A program made the translations under genes and the position numbers. From positions 1-45,617 of the IMG/VR virus record IMGVR_UViG_3300049595_003995: a stretch of 45,617 nucleotides of DNA; one strand, written 5' to 3'. Positions 29,536-39,243 of this stretch are shown here, one piece after another. The DNA comes from a virus. Numbering within the stretch: position 1 is the stretch's first letter; each line of letters starts with the position of its first letter. Below the pieces are notes generated by a model, which made no database searches, was not told where the DNA came from, and saw only the letters and a program-made list of their open reading frames with translations.

Positions 29536-29877
29536 ATGAAAGTATATACTATTCCTCCACATCGTCGCGGAGATACGTGGAACGGGATTAATACAATAAG
29601 TTTTACAGTAAGCGGTACCCCTCTTAATTTTACTGGGGCTAATGTAAAAATGGAGTTTCGTCAAAAAACAGATACACCAGTTACATTTTCATTTTCTACT
29701 GAAACCGGTGAAATACAATTTGTTGACGCTGGAAACGGTATTATTAGAATAATGCCTCAAATTATTGAGGTACCACCTAGTAAGTACTACTATGATTTAC
29801 AAGTAATATATCCTAATGGAGTCACTAAAACGTATATGGTTGGCACATGGACTGTGTTTGCTGATATAACAAAATAA
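29536..29877 (+). CDS. BppU-N-like baseplate/fibre protein, 113 aa
   Basis: RRGDTWNGINTISFTVSGT, LNFTGANVKMEFRQKT and YYYDLQVIYPNGVTKTYMVG, then WTVFADIT follow the pattern of the N-terminal Ig-like domain of phage baseplate upper proteins (RGDTW...LTGAxVxmxfR...YDLqi...G...). Here the domain stands alone. It probably forms a small virion component connecting fibres to the baseplate. Confidence 0.7.
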   Translation: MKVYTIPPHRRGDTWNGINTISFTVSGTPLNFTGANVKMEFRQKTDTPVTFSFSTETGEIQFVDAGNGIIRIMPQIIEVPPSKYYYDLQVIYPNGVTKTYMVGTWTVFADITK

Positions 29878-29888
29878 AGTTTTTTTTG

Positions 29889-29896
29889 AATAAATA
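29889..29896 (+). promoter_or_regulatory. T4-style late promoter box AATAAATA
   Basis: GAATAAATAACCGTATAG ends 11 bp before the ATG at 29908. Confidence 0.6.
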
Positions 29897-29907
29897 ACCG
29901 TATAGTT

Positions 29908-32900
29908 ATGCTTGAATACGCAGATGATATTATTGTTAATATAGGAGAAGATGGTTCGAACTCAGGCTTAGGCATTTGGGGCAATATTGTAGGTCAATTA
30001 AGTGCGCAAACAGATCTCTATACTTTACTTTCAAGCAGTAATCAAACATTAACATATGAAGAATCTGCTTATCTTATATCTCTATCTAATGGTGGAACTG
30101 TTTCATTATCAGCTCTTGTAGGTGGTCAGACATTTTTAAACACCCTTTCCACACAGTTTATAACTATATCGTCTTTAAGAGTTTTAGATAAATTAATAGC
30201 TCAAGACGCTCATATAACTAACGATCTTTCTGTTGGAAACAATGTAACCGTAGACGGTACAATTTATACAACAACAACTGCAATAGTTTTAGGTACTTAC
30301 TATGAAACCATTGGCAATAACGCGAATCAGGAGTTTACATTACCTCATAACTTAGGTACACAAGATGTTTCTGTAGTAGTAAGAGAGTTAAGTTCTAACC
30401 GTATAATTTACCCTGATGTTCAAGCAATAACATTAAGTTCAGTAAAAATCTCTTTTACCTCTGTACCAACTTCATCAGCATATGGCGTAAGCATATTTGC
30501 TGGTATACCATCTACTAAAGTTACTGCTTATGGAATCGATCTCCCGGAAAGAGAAATTGGTAATACTATTTTTGTAACTGTAAGTGGTGATGATAATAAT
30601 TCAGGTCGAGATCAATATAGCTCTTTAAGAACAATTAAAAAAGCTTGTGAAATAGCTCACAATGCTCGAGTAGCCAGTCTTAATAACCCAGCTATTAAAT
30701 TCACCATTATGGTTGGAACAGGTGATTTTTATGAGGAAAACCCTGTTTATGTTCCCCCTAATGCTTCGATAATTGGTGATAACTTACGTAGATGTAGTAT
30801 AATCCCGCTTAACAAGCAGTTTGATATTTTATGGATGGATACAAGCACCTATGCTTGGGGATTTACTTTTCGAGAACATCTAGAAGGCTCAGCAGGCGCT
30901 GCCTTCCCTGTATTGTCTAATCCCTTATTAACAGCGATTGCTTTTAAAAATCTTCGAACACCTTTTGTTCGTCGTTTATTTAATTTTAATAGAGAAAAAT
31001 GTGCTAGAGACGTTGGTTTTATTTTAAGCGCAGTTCAAACAGATCTAATAAACGGTAACAACAATGAATCGGTTTTTAACGGACAATCATATTATAACGG
31101 GGCAGTATCAAAGTTGTCAGCAGATCAAATTCTACCAACAGCTTTAGCTCTTGATTATGCTAAGAGTTTAGTACTAGCTGCTACTAACATTTATGCACCT
31201 CTAGATGCTCCTGGTATACATTTAGCATTTAATACAATTACAGGTATTATTACTGGCGGGGTTAATAATTTTTCTTACTCTATATATACACCTACACCTA
31301 CAGCTTTAATGGCAGCACAGCTTATTGAAGCTCAAACTGAAAATATTAAAAGCGGGGTACTGTCATATGTTGACACCGCGTTTAGTGTTTATAAGTGGAG
31401 AAAGCCTTTTGTAACCACAAGTCCGTACGTACAAGGTGCAAGTTCTATTACAAGAGCTTTAAATCCATTACTACAAAGACCAGTACTTGTAAATCAAACT
31501 TTAAGCAACACAGTAGTAACTTCAGGCAGTAAAAGCTTGAGTAGCGTTTATCAATCTTTTGATACTGTTATTAATATAATAAGCGGGGGCAAAGACAATT
31601 ATACTAATAAGACCTATACTACTCAATCTGATACAAGTTTTGTAATAGATGCAATAACAAAATACGAACCTTTTATTAAGAAAGCGGTTTTATCCCATGT
31701 TATTAGCTTATATCCTTCATTAACAGGCACTATTGAAACAAAATGTACTAGAGATCTCGGATTTATATTAAGCGGGGTAAAAATAGATTTACAACAAAAT
31801 AATAACACAAAATCAATTATTAATGGTCAATTTTATTACGATGGAACGGAATTAACAGGTTTACCTGAGGAACAAATTGAACCAACAGTTTACGCTCTAC
31901 TTAAAGCAAAACAAATAACAACCGATGCAATTTTAGGTAACTTTATAAAAGACTCAGCTCCTCAAAGTTTAACAAGTATTTTTTCTGCAGTTGATACTGT
32001 TGCTAAAATTATTGAAAGTGGTCCAGGTAGTTACCCTGCTATAACCTTTACCCCTGCTACAGATGTAGCTACAGCTGTTAATTTATTATTAAAACACGAA
32101 CAATACATACGTAATGAGACCGTTGCATATGTTAGATCTGTCTATCCTAATTTAACAGGTATTGATACTAAGTGTAATAGAGATGTTGGCTATATCTTAA
32201 GCGGTATCAGAATTGATATTGTAAATGGTAACAATGCAGCGTCAATTAGAAACGGTGAATTTTATCAAGGTGGAGCTTTACCTAGTGATCAAGTTGCTCC
32301 AACAATTGATGCGGTAAATTACATTAAAACATTAGCTGAATATGTTGTTACCGGTAATTACGAAAAACCATACGCTCCCTTAACAGTACCAAATATTTCT
32401 AATTTAATTGATACTACAATTAATGTTATTAATAATGGTATAGGTTCCTTTATACCGGCTTCATTTACTCGTACACTTGATACAACAAAAGCGGTCGATC
32501 TGTTGCGCTTAAATCGTGGTTACATTCAGGATAAAACTCTAGAATTCTTAGATGTTCAGTACCCTGATCTTAACTATGATAAAAAACTATGTTATAGAGA
32601 TGTAAGTTATATTTTAAGCGGTATTCAAACTGATTTAGAAAACGGAAACAATAATGAATCATTCCGTAGTGGTAAGTTTTACTATATCGGTCAAACAGGT
32701 AATAGTTTAGTATTTCCTGATGAACAAAGATTTCCAACTGTAGTAGCAATGGAAGAGGTAAAACGTCTTGCCCAATACGTTGTTACCGGTACATACGATG
32801 ATCGATCAGACATTGATCGTTGTATCGACACTATTAACGATATTATAGTACGTGGCCCGGGTACAGGCACACTCACTGTAAGCTCTATAATGCCTGGTGC

Positions 32901-34059
32901 GTTACAAGCAGCTCAGTATATAGAGCGAAACAAAACATTCATACAAAAAGAATTAATAGGTTACCTAAACACGGTATACCCAGGATTAGATTACGATAAA
33001 ACGTTATGTGAAAGAGATGTCGGTTTTATATTAAGTGCAGTACAACTTGATATGCAAACAGGCTCTAACACTGAAGGTATTAGAGCAGGTGAAGCTTATT
33101 ACGACGGTATGCGACTTTATTTACCTGATGCTCAAATAGCTCCAACTGTAGCTGCATTTAATTACGTAAAACGTTTAGCAAAATTTGTAAGTCAAGATAA
33201 GTCAGTTGAAGGTCTTGGAGCTGGTGCGGGCATGCGCGTTGACGGTAGAGATGCAGAAGGATTCCTTCGTAGTTTCGTTCTTGACTCTTATACTCAATTT
33301 AATGAAGGTGGTAAGGGCATTCATATTTTAAACAATGGTTATGCTCAGTTGGTTAGTATCTTTACAATCTGCTGTACTGAAGGTATGTTGTGTGAATCAG
33401 GTGGTTCATGCTCTATTAACACCTCTAACTGCTCATTTGGCTTATCAGGACTTGTAGCTACTGGTAAGTCTCCGGTTGCCGTATTATCTGGATCCCTAGT
33501 TGCTAATCCTTTTGGAGGAACGACTATAACTATTGAAAATGTAGAAGGCACTATTATTAATCCAGATTCTGGATATTATAGTCCTAGTGCACCAATCGAT
33601 ACAAGAAGAATTGCATTTGTACCATACAATGGCATGATATTCACAATTGGTAACGATCCTACTTTATATATCATTGATGGTAGCCCGGTATTAGACCCTA
33701 TAACAAATACTTACTCACTGGATACAACAGTAAACATTAGAACAAATTATGAACCAGGCACAACAGTAAGATTTTATATTAGAAGTACTATTACTGCAAG
33801 TGCACACACCTTTGAATATATTGGCTCAGGTATATTACTGGCCAATGCTGTACCTGCTTTAGGTGGTGTAACAGTACCAGATGATGAGGCTGTGTTTGGA
33901 GACGGGGGCGTCGTATTCTTTACAAGCACGAACCAGGCAGGCAACTTCCGTGTAGGTCAAGGGTTCACTGTTGTACAAGAAACAGGTACAATTGAAGGAC
34001 AGGTTTTTGAAAGATCAATTATTACATTAGTTACCCCTATTACACTTGCTTTAGAATAA
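29908..34059 (+). CDS. large virion adhesin (cyanophage VrlC-like), 1383 aa
   Basis: N-terminal residues 1-130 look like fibre stalk. From about 225, VSGDDNNSG...LRTIKKACEIA opens a pectate-lyase-like beta-helix (with VPPNASIIGDN). Five repeats of C-x-RDxGxILSxxxxD...GNN...G.xYxxG start near residues 365, 613, 756, 895 and 1034; the last three are 139 apart. The helix resumes with GIHILNNGYAQLVSIF followed by a Cys-rich strand (ICCTEGMLCESGGSC). The order recalls the VrlC virion protein of cyanophages, from memory. It is presumably an appendage on the tail or baseplate. Confidence 0.7.
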   Translation: MLEYADDIIVNIGEDGSNSGLGIWGNIVGQLSAQTDLYTLLSSSNQTLTYEESAYLISLSNGGTVSLSALVGGQTFLNTLSTQFITISSLRVLDKLIAQDAHITNDLSVGNNVTVDGTIYTTTTAIVLGTYYETIGNNANQEFTLPHNLGTQDVSVVVRELSSNRIIYPDVQAITLSSVKISFTSVPTSSAYGVSIFAGIPSTKVTAYGIDLPEREIGNTIFVTVSGDDNNSGRDQYSSLRTIKKACEIAHNARVASLNNPAIKFTIMVGTGDFYEENPVYVPPNASIIGDNLRRCSIIPLNKQFDILWMDTSTYAWGFTFREHLEGSAGAAFPVLSNPLLTAIAFKNLRTPFVRRLFNFNREKCARDVGFILSAVQTDLINGNNNESVFNGQSYYNGAVSKLSADQILPTALALDYAKSLVLAATNIYAPLDAPGIHLAFNTITGIITGGVNNFSYSIYTPTPTALMAAQLIEAQTENIKSGVLSYVDTAFSVYKWRKPFVTTSPYVQGASSITRALNPLLQRPVLVNQTLSNTVVTSGSKSLSSVYQSFDTVINIISGGKDNYTNKTYTTQSDTSFVIDAITKYEPFIKKAVLSHVISLYPSLTGTIETKCTRDLGFILSGVKIDLQQNNNTKSIINGQFYYDGTELTGLPEEQIEPTVYALLKAKQITTDAILGNFIKDSAPQSLTSIFSAVDTVAKIIESGPGSYPAITFTPATDVATAVNLLLKHEQYIRNETVAYVRSVYPNLTGIDTKCNRDVGYILSGIRIDIVNGNNAASIRNGEFYQGGALPSDQVAPTIDAVNYIKTLAEYVVTGNYEKPYAPLTVPNISNLIDTTINVINNGIGSFIPASFTRTLDTTKAVDLLRLNRGYIQDKTLEFLDVQYPDLNYDKKLCYRDVSYILSGIQTDLENGNNNESFRSGKFYYIGQTGNSLVFPDEQRFPTVVAMEEVKRLAQYVVTGTYDDRSDIDRCIDTINDIIVRGPGTGTLTVSSIMPGALQAAQYIERNKTFIQKELIGYLNTVYPGLDYDKTLCERDVGFILSAVQLDMQTGSNTEGIRAGEAYYDGMRLYLPDAQIAPTVAAFNYVKRLAKFVSQDKSVEGLGAGAGMRVDGRDAEGFLRSFVLDSYTQFNEGGKGIHILNNGYAQLVSIFTICCTEGMLCESGGSCSINTSNCSFGLSGLVATGKSPVAVLSGSLVANPFGGTTITIENVEGTIINPDSGYYSPSAPIDTRRIAFVPYNGMIFTIGNDPTLYIIDGSPVLDPITNTYSLDTTVNIRTNYEPGTTVRFYIRSTITASAHTFEYIGSGILLANAVPALGGVTVPDDEAVFGDGGVVFFTSTNQAGNFRVGQGFTVVQETGTIEGQVFERSIITLVTPITLALE

Positions 34060-34062
34060 ATA
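34055..34062 (+). promoter_or_regulatory. T4-style late promoter box AATAAATA
   Basis: GAATAAATAACATAAAG overlaps the upstream stop and ends 15 bp before the ATG at 34078, the longest late leader here except for the minus-strand box at 26324. Confidence 0.55.
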
Positions 34063-34077
34063 ACATAAAGACATATT

Positions 34078-34443
34078 ATGGCCACAGTATCAACAAGACA
34101 GATTAGACTTAATAAATTTAGACGGATTAGTTATCCGTTAATAACATCACCTTTAAAGATATATGAAGTTCCTTTTGATCGTGCTGGTATTGTATTAATT
34201 GCACTAGGAAGTAATGTAACAAATGCCCCTCAAACCGTAACTGTATCAATATCAAGTAATGCCGTAGAAAATGGTGCTAGTGAAATAGATATTGTAAAAA
34301 ATGTTAAAATAGGTGCATATGATGCTGCTCATTTAACAATAGGTAAGGTGGTCTTAACTGATGGCGATGTTCTTTATGCTAATTGTAGTGGCTTATCATC
34401 AGTTAATCTCACTCTTTCAATACTAGAAACCCTTAATACCTAA
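34078..34443 (+). CDS. small virion protein, 121 aa
   Basis: The sequence is all-beta (FDRAGIVLIALGSNVTNAPQ, then VTVSISSNAVE), like the short adaptor proteins found between fibre genes of T4-like marine phages. It has a late promoter and ends three bases before the next ATG. No enzymatic motif is present. Confidence 0.6.
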   Translation: MATVSTRQIRLNKFRRISYPLITSPLKIYEVPFDRAGIVLIALGSNVTNAPQTVTVSISSNAVENGASEIDIVKNVKIGAYDAAHLTIGKVVLTDGDVLYANCSGLSSVNLTLSILETLNT

Positions 34444-34446
34444 TAC

Positions 34447-35358
34447 ATGTCGACACGGATTGAATATGTTAGTAATAGAACTGATACACCAGAAATAGCA
34501 CTTGGTGTATCACCCTATGATACCACTATTACATCCTTACCAAGTAGTTTATCCGGTGTTGAGATTGTTGGTAATTTAAAGGTAAAAAATCTTTCTGCAA
34601 ATTTAATATTTTCAGATGAAATTAATTTCGGTAGTTTAGAGCGTCCAAGTTTAACTGGTGTTAAAGAAGCACTTGATAATTTTTTATATACAGATCCTGC
34701 TTTCCAATTTGTAACACTTTCTTCAACTTCACCAAGCGTTAATAGTTCTTCAGTTATTTTAGAAGTAGGGGTAACTTTAACTACTCCTACTATAACATGG
34801 AAAAGTAATAAAGAAGAAGATAGTGCTATAACGTCTTTTACTTTAACAAGACCGAATGGTGCAACTGTAACTGGAGGATCTTCTTTTAAATCTTATGTTG
34901 AAACGGTTAATTACACTGTTACAAATACTACAGCTACCAGTTCTTGGATTGTAAGCTTAGTAGACTGGAAAGGTGGCACAGCATCAAATAGTGCGTCTGT
35001 TATTTGGAGATATAGAGTTTATTTTGGAACAACGTCCCAAGACAATCCAAACAACTCTGAAGTAATTACAAAAGCTCAGATAGCAAACGGTGGAACTAGT
35101 CAATTAGCAACTTCTAGAACCGGTTTAGGTGTTAAAACATTAGTACCTACTAATCAGTATTTTTACTTTGCATACCCAACAAGTTTCGGCGCGACATCTC
35201 AAGTACGAGTAAACGGGTTAAGCTTTAACGAATTAACTTTACAAACAATTAATAATTTTACTAACGATGTTGGGGGCACAAATAATTATTATGTGTATCG
35301 TAGTACAAATAAATTAACAGCATCGGTAGCAGTACCATATCAAATAGAAATAATATAA
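34447..35358 (+). CDS. Ig-like virion/fibre protein, 303 aa
   Basis: Residues 1-80 are fibre-base-like. Residues about 90-200 form an Ig-like sandwich (VTLTTPTITWKSNKEEDSAI, then FTLTRPNGATVTGG). The last 100 residues (RYRVYFGTT...QYFYFAYPTSFG) match a C-terminal beta domain common in marine phage structural proteins. One base separates it from the collagen-like gene, so it may be a partner of that fibre. Confidence 0.65.
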   Translation: MSTRIEYVSNRTDTPEIALGVSPYDTTITSLPSSLSGVEIVGNLKVKNLSANLIFSDEINFGSLERPSLTGVKEALDNFLYTDPAFQFVTLSSTSPSVNSSSVILEVGVTLTTPTITWKSNKEEDSAITSFTLTRPNGATVTGGSSFKSYVETVNYTVTNTTATSSWIVSLVDWKGGTASNSASVIWRYRVYFGTTSQDNPNNSEVITKAQIANGGTSQLATSRTGLGVKTLVPTNQYFYFAYPTSFGATSQVRVNGLSFNELTLQTINNFTNDVGGTNNYYVYRSTNKLTASVAVPYQIEII

Positions 35359-35359
35359 C

Positions 35360-37486
35360 ATGGCATCAATACCCGGAACAATTTTAGCAGGTAAAGTATC
35401 ACCCGGTGATACAAATACAACTTTTCCTACACATGAAGACTTATACGGAAAAGGTGGTTTAGTTTCCTTATCCTCTCTATCTGTTACAACAACAGGTTCT
35501 GAACCTGAGCGTCTACCTCTTGGTCGTCAAAAAGAGGGCATGATCATTTATGATCAAGACACAAACAAATATTATACACTAACAGCTGTTTCCACAAATG
35601 AAAATATTAGAAGTGCATATTTATTTGAAATAGATGACCAAGGCCGTTTTAGTGTTGATATTTCAAATACCCGAACACAAATTCTTTCAAGTGGTGTCGA
35701 TCTTGCAGAAATTTTTGAAGGTATTCAAGGTCTACAAGGTATTCAAGGTCTACAAGGAGAGCAAGGACTTCAAGGTGAAGCTATACAAGGTATACAAGGT
35801 ATTCAAGGTATTCAGGGCGAACGAGGTGAGATTGGTATTGGAACGAGAGGGCCTCAAGGTGTTCAGGGTATTCAGGGTATACAAGGGCTACAAGGCCCTC
35901 AAGGAGATCAAGGACTTCAAGGAGATCAAGGCCTACAGGGCATACAAGGACCTCAAGGCTTACAAGGTGTACAAGGTCTTTCAGGCATTCAAGGTTTACA
36001 AGGGTATCAAGGTTTACAAGGTGTACAAGGTCTTTCAGGCCTGCAGGGTTTACAAGGTTATCAGGGGTTGCAAGGTATACAAGGTCTTTCAGGCATTCAA
36101 GGCTTACAAGGTATTCAAAGTCTTCAAGGTATACAAGGTCTTTCTGCTGCTCAAGGTCCACAGGGTTTACAAGGACTTCAAGGGGAGCAAGGACTTCAAG
36201 GAATACAAGGACTTTCAGCCGCACAAGGGTTACAAGGAATTCAAGGACTTCAAGGAGATCAGGGCTTACAGGGCTTACAGGGTCTTTCCGGTATTCAAGG
36301 AGATCAAGGCTTACAGGGTATACAGGGTATACAAGGCCTTTCAGGTAATCGTGGTTTTCAAGGAGTACAAGGCTTTCAAGGGCTGCAAGGGCTTCAGGGG
36401 CTGCAAGGACTTCAAGGTTTATCGGGTATACCTGGCGAAGGCGGCGCGCAGGGACCTATAGGTGCGCAAGGTTTACAAGGCATACAGGGTATTGCTGGTG
36501 TTGACGGAGCCGATGGTACTCAAGGTATATCAGGTGCAACCGGAGAGGGCGGATTTCAAGGACCTCAAGGCCGTCAAGGGTCGCAAGGTCTTCAAGGCCT
36601 ACAGGGTATACAGGGTGATTTTGGACCTCAAGGCTCCCAGGGTATACAGGGCCCTCAAAGTACACAAGGTATACAAGGAGATCAAGGACTTCAAGGAAAT
36701 CAAGGCTTGCAGGGTATACAAGGAGATCAAGGCTTACAGGGTATACAAGGCCCTCAAAGTATACAAGGTATACAGGGAGAAGCCGGTATACAAGGAAGTC
36801 AAAGTACCCAGGGTATACAAGGAGATCAAGGCTTACAAGGCATACAGGGCGAAATACTTCAAGGTATTCAAGGTACTCAAGGCACTCAAAGTGTACAAGG
36901 CTTGCAAGGCATACAGGGCGAAATACTTCAAGGTATTCAAGGCCCTCAAGGTATTCAGGGTGATTTAGGGTTTCAGGGTATACAAGGCGAAATACTTCAA
37001 GGCATTCAAGGTGAAAGTATACAAGGCCCTCAAGGGTTTCAAGGTATACCCGGAAACTTTGTTGCTCAAGGCATTCAAGGTATTCAAGGTGTACAGGGTC
37101 CTCAAAACATACAAGGCCCACAGGGTATTCAGGGTGAACTTGTTCAAGGTATTCAAGGAGAAGCTGGTATTCAGGGTGAACTTGTCCAAGGTATTCAAGG
37201 TATTCAAGGTGTTCAAGGCCGGCAAGGCCTTCAAGGACCACAAAGTTTACAAGGTAATACCGGTATTCAAGGAGCCGTAGGGACGCTGCCCGAAAGAAGG
37301 TTTGAATTTTATTCAGGTGGTGCTTCTCCAGATGATATATCTATTTCGGGGACTGCACTAACATACACTCCAGAGGTTGACTACTCGTGGTATTTAATCC
37401 GTTTAAGATATTCCGGAGATGGGGTAGCTTATCAATCTTTAACTGCAATAAATTCTTGGACAGGGCGCACGTCTGCGTTTGTTTAA
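35360..37486 (+). CDS. collagen-like fibre protein, 708 aa
   Basis: An N-terminal domain (1-120) is followed by about 520 residues of Gly-X-Y triplets in which Y is mostly Gln and X mainly Ile, Leu, Pro or Val, then a short C-terminal domain (about 641-708, ERRFEFYSGGASP). At least seven triplets have Ser or Asn instead of Gly, always after Gln (GPQS, GTQS, GSQS, GIQS, GPQN). Without hydroxyproline, Gln-rich triplets could stabilise a triple helix. The trimer would be a rod about 150 nm long if fully helical (my estimate at 0.29 nm per residue). It sits before the adhesin paralogues. Confidence 0.8.
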   Translation: MASIPGTILAGKVSPGDTNTTFPTHEDLYGKGGLVSLSSLSVTTTGSEPERLPLGRQKEGMIIYDQDTNKYYTLTAVSTNENIRSAYLFEIDDQGRFSVDISNTRTQILSSGVDLAEIFEGIQGLQGIQGLQGEQGLQGEAIQGIQGIQGIQGERGEIGIGTRGPQGVQGIQGIQGLQGPQGDQGLQGDQGLQGIQGPQGLQGVQGLSGIQGLQGYQGLQGVQGLSGLQGLQGYQGLQGIQGLSGIQGLQGIQSLQGIQGLSAAQGPQGLQGLQGEQGLQGIQGLSAAQGLQGIQGLQGDQGLQGLQGLSGIQGDQGLQGIQGIQGLSGNRGFQGVQGFQGLQGLQGLQGLQGLSGIPGEGGAQGPIGAQGLQGIQGIAGVDGADGTQGISGATGEGGFQGPQGRQGSQGLQGLQGIQGDFGPQGSQGIQGPQSTQGIQGDQGLQGNQGLQGIQGDQGLQGIQGPQSIQGIQGEAGIQGSQSTQGIQGDQGLQGIQGEILQGIQGTQGTQSVQGLQGIQGEILQGIQGPQGIQGDLGFQGIQGEILQGIQGESIQGPQGFQGIPGNFVAQGIQGIQGVQGPQNIQGPQGIQGELVQGIQGEAGIQGELVQGIQGIQGVQGRQGLQGPQSLQGNTGIQGAVGTLPERRFEFYSGGASPDDISISGTALTYTPEVDYSWYLIRLRYSGDGVAYQSLTAINSWTGRTSAFV
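35720..37282 (+). repeat. 1.5-kb collagen-coding tandem repeat
   Basis: The DNA has a 9-bp and multiples-of-9 period (GGTATACAA, GGTCTTTCA, GGAGATCAA units). Other frames on both strands stay open for up to 275 codons because of the repeat. Slippage or unequal recombination would change stalk length in frame. Confidence 0.85.
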
Positions 37487-37490
37487 ATAA
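37483..37490 (+). promoter_or_regulatory. late promoter box TTAAATAA
   Basis: GTTTAAATAATAATA overlaps the upstream stop codon and ends 5 bp before the ATG at 37496. Confidence 0.5.
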
Positions 37491-37495
37491 TAATA

Positions 37496-39238
37496 ATGGC
37501 GGATTATTGGGCATTATCAGCTGGTAACTGGAGCAATGTAAGCAACTGGCTTACAGGTACTTCTCCAGGTCAAAGGGCAGGGGAATTACCTGGGCCCGCA
37601 GACATTGTATATGCCAATAATAGAATAGTTACTGTTGATATAACAACCCAGGTAAATTCGGTAAGAAATATTGCAAATAGTGTGAGTCTGACAAACGGTA
37701 ACTTTATTCTTTCCGATGGAATTACTTTATCTGCATTTATTATTGGTCGTGCGTCACCTGTGTGTGTACAGTATTACGGAGAAAGTCCAAATCAAGCAAC
37801 TATTGTAGGTAATTTGTGTGCTATAAATTTAAGTAATTTTGATACGTATGTTGCTGAAAATTATAATACAGGCACTCTTAATATTATTGGAGATGTTTTA
37901 GGTGGTGCAAATAATAGTGTTACAGGTGGTGGTCCTCCCGGATCACCGGATAGTTATGGAACTGTTGCAAACCGTGGTTCAGGTACGATCAATGTTTTTG
38001 GTAATGTATATAATCAACAGTTAGGAACTATAAATAGTATAACAAATCTATCTGATGGAACTATTAATATCCTTGGAAATTTATCTGGTAGTAATAACGG
38101 GGGTTCAATAGAAAGAGGGTTTGCGGTAGTAAATTTTGATACAGGTACTGTTAATATTACAGGGGATATTTTTAACAATAGGGGCGGAGGGGTATTAAAT
38201 TCTAATGAGGGTGTAGTCAACGCACGTGGTAACATCATTTGTTACCCGGGTACTTTAATAGGGGGCATGGTTAATAGACAAGGTGGTATTATAAATTTGC
38301 AAGGAAATATTTTTTTATCTGCTAGTGGTATTGTAGGTATACGAAATGCAGGTATTGGTACAATAAGTATGAGCGGCAATGTAATTGTAGATGCCGGGAC
38401 ATTTAACTGGGGTATAGCTAATCATGGTTCGGGTTTTATATATTTAACAGGATCTGCTTTTGCTGGTCCCCTAGCGAGTAGTGTAGGCTTAACTAATTTT
38501 AGTGATATAAATATAGATGCAGGTAGCACCGGTAATGGTACAATTTTTGTATACGGGTCGGTATACGGGGGTCTAGGAGCCAATTCTCACGGCTTAACAA
38601 ATCAGGACGGTTTAGTTTTTATATATGGAAATGCCTATGGCGGGCAAGGCACAGGGGGTAATGGTGCCAGAAATACAAGATTTGGTACTATAAACGTACG
38701 AACAGCCGTAGGTAATAACTGGGGTATAGGCTCTGTTATAGAAACCGGGCCCGTGCCTGGGGTAGTTAATACTTTGATATTAGGTGCATGTTATGTTGAA
38801 GAGTTATCGAGTGCCAGTAGAGGTACGTTTCCGGTATCAGGACCCAATATATACATTAACAGAAGAGCTAATAATCAAGCCTCATTTGTAGGTGCTACAA
38901 GCGCAAACTCTACCACAATACAATCCCCTTCTATTTTAACTTTAATTTCGTCTTTATCGGGTTTTGGAGTTTTCGTACCTCTTGTATCTAATGTTCGTTT
39001 TGGTACAGTTTATGATTTAAAAGCTTTAACCGGTACACTCATAATACCCCCGACACAGGTGGTTGTTTCAGGTACTCAAGTTGATACGCTTACTTCTTTT
39101 GGAACATTTTTTACTGATTTACCAAGAGCCTGGCAAACACAAATGAGTGCAATAACAGCACAAAATTCCCTCGGCGTTCGATTTAAAAACATAATTACAT
39201 TACCAGAAACTGAAAACGTCTGGTTATTAGACACATAA
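37496..39238 (+). CDS. W-box beta-helix adhesin 1, 580 aa
   Basis: The N-terminal W-box reads DYWALSAGNWSNVSNWLTGT and continues GxLPGPADIVYANN, a module known from surface proteins that precedes a beta-helix. Residues about 120-400 repeat GTINVFGNVY/GTVNITGDI units, typical of a right-handed beta-helix. The C-terminal part (about 490-580, VRFGTVYDLKALTGTLIIP) matches the ends of the other two long paralogues and closes GVRFKNIITL. It is probably trimeric and binds a host surface. Confidence 0.75.
   Translation: MADYWALSAGNWSNVSNWLTGTSPGQRAGELPGPADIVYANNRIVTVDITTQVNSVRNIANSVSLTNGNFILSDGITLSAFIIGRASPVCVQYYGESPNQATIVGNLCAINLSNFDTYVAENYNTGTLNIIGDVLGGANNSVTGGGPPGSPDSYGTVANRGSGTINVFGNVYNQQLGTINSITNLSDGTINILGNLSGSNNGGSIERGFAVVNFDTGTVNITGDIFNNRGGGVLNSNEGVVNARGNIICYPGTLIGGMVNRQGGIINLQGNIFLSASGIVGIRNAGIGTISMSGNVIVDAGTFNWGIANHGSGFIYLTGSAFAGPLASSVGLTNFSDINIDAGSTGNGTIFVYGSVYGGLGANSHGLTNQDGLVFIYGNAYGGQGTGGNGARNTRFGTINVRTAVGNNWGIGSVIETGPVPGVVNTLILGACYVEELSSASRGTFPVSGPNIYINRRANNQASFVGATSANSTTIQSPSILTLISSLSGFGVFVPLVSNVRFGTVYDLKALTGTLIIPPTQVVVSGTQVDTLTSFGTFFTDLPRAWQTQMSAITAQNSLGVRFKNIITLPETENVWLLDT
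37505..37569 (+). repeat. 65-bp direct repeat, copy 1
   Basis: It encodes the W-box of adhesin 1. It differs from copy 3 (41727-41791) at a single base and from copy 2 (39253-39317) at about ten. Confidence 0.8.
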
Positions 39239-39243
39239 CTTAT

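Noticed and set aside
35634-37280. Long alternative open frames on both strands inside the collagen gene (up to 275 codons, Lys/Val/Tyr-rich or Leu/Glu-rich)
   Set aside because: They are frame-shifted readings of the GGT-ATT-CAA repeat, which lacks stops in other frames. Composition is repetitive and no start signal fits.
24160-37282. CRISPR-like array suggested by dense short repeats
   Set aside because: Repeats are in-frame 9-bp coding units without unique spacers.
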